A stretch of 64,000 nt of DNA from Psychrobacter sp. DAB_AL43B (GTDB lineage: Bacteria > Pseudomonadota > Gammaproteobacteria > Pseudomonadales > Moraxellaceae): NCBI RefSeq assembly GCF_900168255.1, contig NZ_LT799838.1, forward strand, positions 2,480,001 through 2,544,000, in the 5' to 3' direction. Both the position numbers and the translations under genes were made by a program. Positions 57,655-64,000 of this stretch are shown piece after piece (the stretch's first letter is position 1; every line of letters begins with the position of its first letter). Below the pieces are notes generated by a model. That model was not told where the DNA came from. It saw only the letters and a program-made list of their open reading frames with translations, and ran no database searches.

Positions 57655-59859
57655 TTAGCAAGTAGTACTGGCTTTTAAATCAAGGCGTGCTTGATGCAGT
57701 AATGGCTCAGTGTAACCATTTGGTTGTTCGCGACCTTTAAACACCAAGTCACAGGCGGCTTTGAAGGCATAAGAGTTATCGAAGTCATTAGCCATTGGCT
57801 GATAGCTATCATCACCCGCATTTTGCTCGTCGACGACTTTTGCCATACGCTTCATAGTATCCATCACTTGCTGTTCGCTCACTACATCATGATGTAACCA
57901 GTTGGCAATATGTTGACTTGAGATACGTAAAGTTGCACGGTCTTCCATCAAGCCAACATCGTTGATGTCAGGTACTTTAGAACAGCCAACGCCTTGGTTT
58001 ACCCAGCGTACGACATAACCTAAGATGCCCTGAGCGTTATTATCAAGCTCTTGCTGCTTCTCTTCATCTGTCCAATTGGTATCTTTTGCTAATGGAATGG
58101 TCAAAATATCGTCTAAGCTTGCACGCTCACGTGATTTTAGGCGGTTTTGAACCTCAACGACATTCACTTGATGATAGTGCATGCTGTGCAAGGTCGCGCC
58201 AGTCGGTGATGGAACCCATGCGGTGTTGGCGCCTGCTTGTGGATGGGCAGCCTTGGTATCCATCATCTCTTTCATCTCATCAGGCTTCGCCCACATGCCT
58301 TTACCAATCTGAGCGTGACCTTGTAGCCCAGTCTCAAGACCGATATCAACGTTCCATTGCTCGTAAGCTGGCTGCCACACTTGTGACTTCATATCACCTT
58401 TACGCACAAATGGTCCGGCGTTCATGCTGGTGTGCATCTCATCACCGGTACGATCCAAGAAGCCAGTATTAATAAAGATAACGCGCTCTTTGGCTTGGCG
58501 GATCGCTTCTTTTAGATTGACCGTCATGCGACGCTCTTCATCCATAATACCGATTTTTATGGTATTGCGTTCTAAGCCCAATAAATCTTCTGAGGCATTA
58601 AACAAGTCATTCGCCATTTTGACTTCTTCAGGACTGTGCATTTTTGGCTTAACGATATACATCGAACCTTTACGTGAGTTCGATAGCTCAGTTTTACCGT
58701 TAAGATCATTCAAAGATAATAGCGGCGTAATCAAGCCATCCATTAAACCTTCGAATATTTCTTCTTGACCGTTACCTAAATCGACTAAGATTGCAGGGTT
58801 TTGCATCAGATGACCGACGTTACGAATTAGTAATAGCGAACGACCTGGTAAGATTAGCGTACCGCCATCTGGTGTAGTGTATTCACGGTCTGGGTTTTGT
58901 TTACGCGTACGGGTTTTACCGCCTTTTTCAAAGGTCTCTTGCAAGTCGCCATTCATCAAACCAAACCAGTTGCGATAGACTTCGACTTTTTCTTCCGCAT
59001 CGACAGCAGCAATCGAATCTTCACAATCTTGAATAGCAGTAATCGCTGATTCTAATAAAACGTCTTTAATATTTGCTGGGTCATCTTTACCAACGGGATG
59101 ATTGCCATCGATTTGAATCTCAGCATGCAGGTTATTGTTCTTTAACAGTATACCCGTTGGGCTTTCGGCGTCACCAACGAAACCTGCAAACTGAGCAGAA
59201 TCTTTTAGTTGCGTGCTGCTATCGCCTTGGGCAACTTCAAGCTTACCATCGACTACTTTAAAGCCAGTCGCATCATTGTACGAGTCTGATGCTAACGCAA
59301 AGTTTTCATCTAAGAATTTTTTGGCGTAAGCGACGACAGCTGCGCCACGCGTTGGGTTATAGCCACCTTTTGCTTCTTGACCATTTTCATCACTGATCAC
59401 GTCTGTGCCATATAAAGCGTCGTACAAGCTGCCCCAGCGGGCGTTGGTTGCGTTTAATGCATAGCGAGCGTTACGCACAGGTACGACCAACTGCGGTCCG
59501 GCAATCTTTGCAATTTCATCATCGACATTTTCTGTACTTACTTTGAAATCATCACCTTCTGGTAATAAATAGCCAATTTCTTGCAAAAATGCTTTATAAG
59601 CTGGGTAATCAATATCGCCATTGTTGGCAGGGTGGTCCAAATGCCACTGGTCAATTTGTGCTTGGAGTTTGTCACGGGTCGCAAGCAGCGCTTTATTACG
59701 CGGGGTAAATTCTTTGACGACCTTTTCAAAACCTGACCAATAACTGTCTGAATCAACACCGACTTTCGGCAGCACTTCGTTTTCAATAAAATCGAACATC
59801 TGCTGATCGATAGCAAGAATGCCTTTCTGAATACGATTGGCGTTAGAAGACTGGCTCAT
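57655..59859 (-). CDS. glcB: Malate synthase G
   Basis: A 734-residue enzyme condensing glyoxylate with acetyl-CoA to malate, second step of the glyoxylate shunt. ATG 59859 ([31 protein letters not shown]) has AAGGATAACAAT upstream; the frame continues 31 codons further with hydrophobic, unlikely sequence. Signatures: [32 protein letters not shown] (about 240-270), [35 protein letters not shown] and [16 protein letters not shown] (about 455-475, catalytic Asp/Glu and Cys region), [18 protein letters not shown]. Length matches E. coli GlcB (723). Pairs functionally with aceA; unlinked to glc genes here. Confidence 0.96.
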   Translation of the reverse strand: MSQSSNANRIQKGILAIDQQMFDFIENEVLPKVGVDSDSYWSGFEKVVKEFTPRNKALLATRDKLQAQIDQWHLDHPANNGDIDYPAYKAFLQEIGYLLPEGDDFKVSTENVDDEIAKIAGPQLVVPVRNARYALNATNARWGSLYDALYGTDVISDENGQEAKGGYNPTRGAAVVAYAKKFLDENFALASDSYNDATGFKVVDGKLEVAQGDSSTQLKDSAQFAGFVGDAESPTGILLKNNNLHAEIQIDGNHPVGKDDPANIKDVLLESAITAIQDCEDSIAAVDAEEKVEVYRNWFGLMNGDLQETFEKGGKTRTRKQNPDREYTTPDGGTLILPGRSLLLIRNVGHLMQNPAILVDLGNGQEEIFEGLMDGLITPLLSLNDLNGKTELSNSRKGSMYIVKPKMHSPEEVKMANDLFNASEDLLGLERNTIKIGIMDEERRMTVNLKEAIRQAKERVIFINTGFLDRTGDEMHTSMNAGPFVRKGDMKSQVWQPAYEQWNVDIGLETGLQGHAQIGKGMWAKPDEMKEMMDTKAAHPQAGANTAWVPSPTGATLHSMHYHQVNVVEVQNRLKSRERASLDDILTIPLAKDTNWTDEEKQQELDNNAQGILGYVVRWVNQGVGCSKVPDINDVGLMEDRATLRISSQHIANWLHHDVVSEQQVMDTMKRMAKVVDEQNAGDDSYQPMANDFDNSYAFKAACDLVFKGREQPNGYTEPLLHQARLDLKASTTC

Positions 59860-60661
59860 ATTGTTATCCTTATCTATTGGTGAGGTTTGTTGATGCTGGG
59901 CTGCCAAAAAACATAGTAGCCATGTAAACGGGTATGTAAAGCAGGCATGCAAAGTAATAAATACTGGATCTTAAAAGACAATTCAAGCGAATCTATTAGT
60001 ACATTACATTGGCTGTTATGCCTTTAGCTGTTATTAGTCATTTATTTAACATTTTACTATCAGATAGTATCTAGACTGGTTTTAAGCAAAGATTACTTAT
60101 AAACCTTAAATTTTGAGGCGGCATTGATAGTTGATATAATGCTAGCCATCCACTATTAACTGACCATCAATAGTAAGACAAAATATCCCAAAAGCAAAAT
60201 ATCATCCTACTATCAAATAATGAAATAAACAAGAAAAGCTCATTCAGCAAGTAAATACTTAGACTGTATATAAATGATACCCTATAAGCCATATGAGCTG
60301 GAAGCCATAAATTCTCAATCTAAACATGCTGGCCTAAAGGTAAGTATAAACTGTAAGTAATCATTACAGTACTAATTTATACGTAATGGTTATCTATCAC
60401 ACCAAGATGTGTAAGAAGGTTTGAATATATTCAGCTTATGATATGTCATTTAGTTAATATCGCTAAAAGCTCAAAATAGAGGCGTAATATGACAGCGTCG
60501 CACGCTTATTTACTCTTATTGTAGAGTCAGCTCAATCTAAAGAAGATAGACTCGTAGCACGTACAGCTAATATTGTTTTTACATTGAAGCGCTTATATGT
60601 CTTATTCTTTAGTTTAAATATCACTTTAAACATCCACTCGCAAATAAAGCCTAATTAAACT
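59860..60661. other. Long divergent intergenic region, glcB / miaE
   Basis: About 800 AT-rich bases. I see no gene, RNA or strong terminator. It should hold both promoters; the length is notable. Confidence 0.45.
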
Positions 60662-61429
60662 ATGACCATAAATTCGCAAAACACTTCAATAATGCAGTCG
60701 CCAATAGCTAATATTAAAGAAGACATCTTTGAAGAAAACGAAACGCAAGAAGACAATGTTAAAGAAGACAATGCCAAAGAAGACAGCGTCGATATCGGAC
60801 AACTACGGCCACCTTTAAAGGTAGACCTCTCTCCTATTTATAATTTTTTGGGGGCGCGCACCACGCAAGCCTGGGTAAATGCAGCCATTGTTGACTTGCC
60901 ATTGATTATTCAAGATCATGCCAATTGCGAAAAAAAGGCCGCTGGTACGGCGATGAATTTAATATTTCGCTATGAATTTTCTTATGATTTGCAGCGTAAA
61001 TTGGCACAGTTGATACGTGAGGAGATGCTGCATTATGAGCAAGTGCTCGGCATTATGCATGAGCGCGGGCAAGAGTGGGAATACCTAAGTGCGGGGCGTT
61101 ATGCTAAAGGTATGCTCAAACATAAGCGTACCTATGAGCCAGCAGCGATGGTAGATGTGTTGATAATAGGCGCATTTATTGAGGCGCGCTCTTGCGAACG
61201 TTTTGCTGCGCTTGCTGAGGTCATCGATGATGAGCGTTTGGCAAAATACTATCGCTATTTACTAAAGTCAGAAAGTCGCCATTTCGAAGACTATTTGGCA
61301 TTGGCACAATCTTTATCCGATGATAATATTGATGAGCGGGTCGCATTATTTAAAGAGGTGGAAGCAGAGTTGATAGTTAGCCCAGATCCTGAGCTACGCT
61401 TCCATAGTGGCACCCCCTGCTTCACATAA
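60662..61429 (+). CDS. miaE: tRNA 2-methylthio-isopentenyl-adenosine-37 hydroxylase
   Basis: A 255-residue non-haem diiron monooxygenase that hydroxylates ms2i6A at position 37 of tRNAs. The ferritin-like four-helix core (about 55-235) shows the iron ligands in HANCEKKAAG, REEMLHYEQVL (ExxH), IEARSCERFAAL and SESRHFEDYL (ExxH). The N-terminal about 50 residues are an acidic, poorly conserved extension with small repeats (KEDNVKEDNAKEDSV). ATG 60662 has no ribosome site; ATG 60692 is an alternative. The start is therefore uncertain. A strong terminator follows. Confidence 0.93.
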   Translation: MTINSQNTSIMQSPIANIKEDIFEENETQEDNVKEDNAKEDSVDIGQLRPPLKVDLSPIYNFLGARTTQAWVNAAIVDLPLIIQDHANCEKKAAGTAMNLIFRYEFSYDLQRKLAQLIREEMLHYEQVLGIMHERGQEWEYLSAGRYAKGMLKHKRTYEPAAMVDVLIIGAFIEARSCERFAALAEVIDDERLAKYYRYLLKSESRHFEDYLALAQSLSDDNIDERVALFKEVEAELIVSPDPELRFHSGTPCFT

Positions 61430-61456
61430 CCTATTAGATTTTGTCTTAGATAAAAT

Positions 61457-61509
61457 AAAAAAGTGCTGCAAACAATCTATTTAGCATAGGTGTTTACAGC
61501 ACTTTTTTT
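61457..61509. terminator. Bidirectional terminator between miaE and the small-protein cluster
   Basis: AAAAAAGTGCTG..CAGCACTTTTTTT with an inner AAACA/TGTTT pairing. It serves miaE and, on the minus strand, the last small acidic-protein gene. Confidence 0.85.
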
Positions 61510-61550
61510 GTCCAAGCCTAGTCATTCAAAATTCGTTTTTATGACAGTGG

Positions 61551-61757
61551 TTATTTATCATCTACCATTAATGCACTATCATACTGTTTATGATCTTTTG
61601 CTACGTGATGCGGATCATGGTCAGGTGTTAATTCTTCTGCGGCGGCTGGATTGACTTTCTGCAGTGCATCATCGGGAACAATACCATCGTTATCGTCTGC
61701 GTCTTTGAGCTTATAATTTTTCTTGTCGTCTACTGCTTCATCATCTGGCGTATTCAT
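61551..61757 (-). CDS. Small acidic hydrophilic protein, function unknown (cluster gene 4)
   Basis: A 68-residue protein, about one-third Asp/Glu (MNTPDDEAVDDKKNYKLKDADDNDG.. ending LMVDDK), with two HxH-type clusters (DHDPHHVAKDHK). No hydrophobic core or known motif, so disordered. AAGGAATCGCT precedes the ATG. It is the last of four similar minus-strand genes (62881-63051, 62515-62796, 61851-62399, this one), each 80-120 bases apart, probably one transcript. Confidence 0.72.
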   Translation of the reverse strand: MNTPDDEAVDDKKNYKLKDADDNDGIVPDDALQKVNPAAAEELTPDHDPHHVAKDHKQYDSALMVDDK

Positions 61758-61850
61758 AGCGATTCCTTATGCTCGATACTTAATGCTTAAAACTTATTAT
61801 TTCTTAAGTATTTAATAAATGACTTTTATCAACTGACCATTCAAAAACTA

Positions 61851-62399
61851 TTAATCTTTTTCATCAGGATTTAATACACGTGTTTGAGCATTATCGACGT
61901 TTGCATAGCGGTTCAAATCGTTTATAGCGGCGCTTTTAGAAGCGTCGCTAACAGTAGTATGCTCATTGATACCTTCATCAAACGCACTGCCTTCTTGGTC
62001 ACGGCGATCTGGCTGACGCGCGGCATTATCGCCAGTATTAACATGCTCTGAATTTACCACTCTCTCTTGATTTACAATGCTCTCTTGAAAGGTATCAGTG
62101 CCTTTATTGGTAGTGGTGTGATTTTCAATATCATCATCAGTAGACATCACGTTATAATTATTGTGATGAATGTCTTCATGCGTATGTTTACCATGGTCTA
62201 CATCATCACTGACATATCTTGTGCCAATCACTGTTTCTTGAAACGTCTCTGTACCTTTAGGTATATCGTCATGATCTGCAATATTGTTGGCAATCGTATC
62301 ATGACTGCTAGCAGGAGTATCGTCATTATCAATGCCAGTACCATCAATACGAGATTTAGTTAATTGAGGATCTTTGGTTTGCATATCTTTGTTTTGCAT
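61851..62399 (-). CDS. Acidic repeat-containing hydrophilic protein, function unknown (cluster gene 3)
   Basis: A 182-residue protein without signal peptide or hydrophobic core. It carries two related segments, PKGTETFQETVIGTRYVSDDV (about 47-67) and NKGTDTFQESIVNQERVVNSE (about 98-118), each followed by His/Asp-rich sequence (HGKHTHEDIHHNNYN). Asp, Asn, Thr and His dominate. The C-terminal ISDLNRYANVDN-like region is polar too. AAGGATATCACT precedes the ATG. I do not recognise the family. It looks like a stress-type disordered protein; metal binding by the histidines is possible. Confidence 0.72.
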   Translation of the reverse strand: MQNKDMQTKDPQLTKSRIDGTGIDNDDTPASSHDTIANNIADHDDIPKGTETFQETVIGTRYVSDDVDHGKHTHEDIHHNNYNVMSTDDDIENHTTTNKGTDTFQESIVNQERVVNSEHVNTGDNAARQPDRRDQEGSAFDEGINEHTTVSDASKSAAINDLNRYANVDNAQTRVLNPDEKD

Positions 62400-62514
62400 A
62401 GTGATATCCTTATTTTTTTAACTTGTTATTTTTTTAACTTATCTTTCTTGTTTTTTTGTTAGCCATCAGATGGCTATCGACTATCTAAGATAGAACGTTC
62501 ACTCATATTGAAAG

Positions 62515-62796
62515 CTATTCATTACCTTTTTGGCTGAGGTCATAAGCATTCAGATCGCCGACATTTTTGCCGCCATCGGGTAAATTCTCTTCCTTGCGCG
62601 GATCAGAGTAAATTTCATCGGTTTCCTGCGATTCTTGCTGCGGTCCATCGATTTCTGGATCGTGCTTGCGTCCCTCATAACTGTCTCTGGTATTATCCGG
62701 CTCTAATGCTGCTGGATCATCAATAAATACGGGTTCTTCATTATTTGGATGGGTATTGTTTGGGTGGGTATTGTTTGGATGAGTATTATTTGACAT
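62515..62796 (-). CDS. Small acidic hydrophilic protein with NNTHP repeats (cluster gene 2)
   Basis: A 93-residue disordered protein. Three tandem NNTHP units (15-bp DNA repeat, residues 3-17) start it, then EEPVFIDDPAALEPDNTRDSYEGRKHDPEIDGPQQ.. and EENLPDGGKNVGDLNAYDLSQKGNE. Rich in Asp, Glu, Asn, Pro; no Cys, Trp or hydrophobic core. GAGGAAAAGGCC precedes the ATG. Middle member of the cluster. Confidence 0.72.
   Translation of the reverse strand: MSNNTHPNNTHPNNTHPNNEEPVFIDDPAALEPDNTRDSYEGRKHDPEIDGPQQESQETDEIYSDPRKEENLPDGGKNVGDLNAYDLSQKGNE
62749..62793 (-). repeat. 15-bp tandem repeat within the NNTHP protein gene, three copies
   Basis: AATAAtACTCAtCCA-type units encode NNTHP three times. 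Copies differ at a few positions, mostly third-codon, so the peptide is maintained. Confidence 0.75.
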
Positions 62797-62880
62797 GGCC
62801 TTTTCCTCACGTTTGGTAGTCTTGTATTTATTTAAATAGTAAGTAACTCAAATGATTATGGCCGTTAGCCAAAACAATTA

Positions 62881-63051
62881 CTATTTATCTGTACGCAAGT
62901 CATCATCAATAAAAGAAGTTTGTTCTGCTTCGCTCAATTTTGCTGGCGCATCGACTTGTTTTTTATTTTCTAAGTTTTTCTCAATTTGCTGACTATCCGC
63001 TTGCTCTGCTGCTTTTTTAATATCTGAGGTATCGTTGTTAGTATTACTCAT
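62881..63051 (-). CDS. 56-residue acidic hydrophilic protein (cluster gene 1)
   Basis: The sequence starts MSNTNNDTSDIKKAAEQADS and ends FIDDDLRTDK. It is polar, helical in the middle (QQIEKNLENKKQVDAPAKLSEAEQ) and lacks Cys, Trp and hydrophobic segments. AGGAACGTCATC precedes the ATG. It is the first, 5'-most of four similar genes and the likely promoter lies upstream, before 63172 (TATAAT-like on the minus strand). A SEAEQxSFIDDDLR tail suggests a small conserved family, though I cannot name it. Confidence 0.7.
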   Translation of the reverse strand: MSNTNNDTSDIKKAAEQADSQQIEKNLENKKQVDAPAKLSEAEQTSFIDDDLRTDK

Positions 63052-63279
63052 GATGACGTTCCTGTTTTTATCGTTTATTAATGGTTGCTTAGTACTTATA
63101 TGTTCAGTGGTTATCAGCCGTCCCTAACTTATTGAGCTTATATTTACCCAACAACGATAAGACTGACTTTGATTATAAGTAGAAGTTTCGGTATCTCACC
63201 AGTGTACTGCGGTATCAATATGTGAATAAGTGTGAGGTTACAAGCCGGTTTGTAACTTATTGGCTGCATTTATCAGCAT
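63052..63279. other. Intergenic region upstream of the small-protein cluster
   Basis: About 230 bases. A TATAAT sits at 63172-63177 on the minus strand without a good -35 at 17 bp. No other gene seen. Confidence 0.35.
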
Positions 63280-63280
63280 A

Positions 63281-63319
63281 AAAAAACCAAGCGTAGAGTG
63301 ACATCTACGCTTGGCTTTT
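63281..63319 (-). terminator. Terminator after ppk1
   Basis: CCAAGCGTAGA / TCTACGCTTGG with a 6-nt loop, with T/A-rich flanks on both sides. On the minus strand it is followed by six T residues. About 60 bases past the ppk1 stop. Confidence 0.85.
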
Positions 63320-63379
63320 ATTTTAACTGGACATTTTGATGCGATTAATAGGTCTCTGAGAGAGTATTAACCAAGTTAA

Positions 63380-64000
63380 CTAGACAGGCTCACCCACTCC
63401 ATTAATCATTTTTAACAAATGCTCCTGGGCAATATGTGGCAGCTCACCTGCTGCTGGCGCATTCTGTTTCCAAACACCATCACCGCTGAGCGTCCACGCT
63501 TGCGTGTTGTCTTGAAGATAATTTAATAAGCCATCTTGATAAATCTGCTTAGACAGTTTTTTATCTTCAATCGGAAACGCAACCTCTACGCGATGGAATA
63601 AGTTACGGTCCATCCAGTCGGCACTGCCGCAATACAGACGCTCATCACCATCATTATGAAAATAGTAAATGCGGGTGTGCTCCAAAAAGCGACCGATGAC
63701 CGAGCGCACCGTGATGTTTTCAGACAGACCTTTTACTTGCGGACGTAGACAGCACATCGAGCGTAAAATCAGCTCGATTTTGACCCCCGCTTGTGAGGCG
63801 TCATATAGCTTATCAATCAAACGACGTTCGGTTAAAGCGTTCACTTTTATAATAATATGGGCGCGCTTGCCAGCTTTGGCATAAGCAATTTCATCATCAA
63901 TAAAGCCCATCAATTTATCATGCAAAGTAAATGGCGCATGTAAGAGCTTTTTGAGGTTAGCAGGTTTACCCATACCGGTAAGCTCATTAAAAATCTTATG
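63380..64000 (-). CDS. ppk1: Polyphosphate kinase 1, C-terminal part (runs off the window)
   Basis: The visible 206 residues are the C-terminal end of Ppk1. The sequence continues upstream of the internal Met ([23 protein letters not shown]), so the gene is cut by the window edge, not truncated in the genome. [31 protein letters not shown] and [45 protein letters not shown] contain the catalytic His (EHTRIYYF) and the HxK/RxxD phosphotransfer residues of the phospholipase-D-like fold. The enzyme makes polyphosphate from ATP, supporting stress survival. The partner exopolyphosphatase gene is not visible. The CYTH-CHAD gene at 36 kb is a possible functional relative. Confidence 0.93.
   Translation of the reverse strand, partial: HKIFNELTGMGKPANLKKLLHAPFTLHDKLMGFIDDEIAYAKAGKRAHIIIKVNALTERRLIDKLYDASQAGVKIELILRSMCCLRPQVKGLSENITVRSVIGRFLEHTRIYYFHNDGDERLYCGSADWMDRNLFHRVEVAFPIEDKKLSKQIYQDGLLNYLQDNTQAWTLSGDGVWKQNAPAAGELPHIAQEHLLKMINGVGEPV

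Overview
The window looks like a chromosomal segment of a Gram-negative gammaproteobacterium of the Moraxellaceae, most likely Psychrobacter. This is inferred from moderately AT-rich DNA, a large (about 530 aa) isocitrate lyase, an eno-ftsB-ispD run, a signal-less YkuD enzyme like that of Acinetobacter, and overall protein character. No database search was possible. I see no prophage, CRISPR array, plasmid functions or complete insertion sequence. Most of the window is core genome, with short accessory pockets between housekeeping genes.

Layout. 0-6 kb: a lysine/aspartate hexapeptide-repeat protein, a DMT-type transporter, a YgjP-like metallopeptidase, tRNA-Asn, a ribbon-helix-helix protein, two lipoproteins and tRNA-Ser. 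6-15 kb: a GapA/Epd-type dehydrogenase, a Pif1-like helicase, and an alcohol/aldehyde oxidation group (aldehyde dehydrogenase, AdhP, DUF779 protein, GMC oxidoreductase). 14.6-18.4 kb: a NERD/zinc-ribbon protein, YceI, a MITE-like hairpin, a DUF4424 protein and an AT-rich orphan. 18.5-31 kb: tkt, serS, a YcxB-like membrane protein, a Dps-like protein, a DUF2057 protein, hda, a PerM-type permease, purM-purN and a succinate-semialdehyde dehydrogenase. 31-45 kb: a LysR regulator facing aceA, a DUF4349 lipoprotein, CYTH-CHAD, a nitroreductase-like protein, a YkuD enzyme, argG, pyrC, RNase T and tRNA-Glu. 45.5-64 kb: a BLUF photoreceptor with a membrane anchor, ispD-ftsB-eno, copA/copZ plus a cysteine-free HMA-like protein behind kdsA, pyrG, a porin, glcB, miaE, four small acidic hydrophilic proteins, and the 3' part of ppk1.

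How the genes fit together. aceA and glcB supply both glyoxylate-shunt enzymes, which fits growth on acetate. The alcohol/aldehyde group would feed acetate or fatty acids into that shunt. purM-purN, pyrC, pyrG and argG serve nucleotide and arginine synthesis. kdsA, ispD, ftsB and the YkuD enzyme serve the envelope.

The least explained elements are the cluster of four small disordered proteins (61.5-63.05 kb, including a 56-residue gene at 62881-63051), the SDKKDK repeat gene, the membrane-tethered BLUF protein and the cysteine-less HMA-like protein. None amounts to a clearly new multi-gene system on sequence alone. The small-protein cluster is the best candidate.
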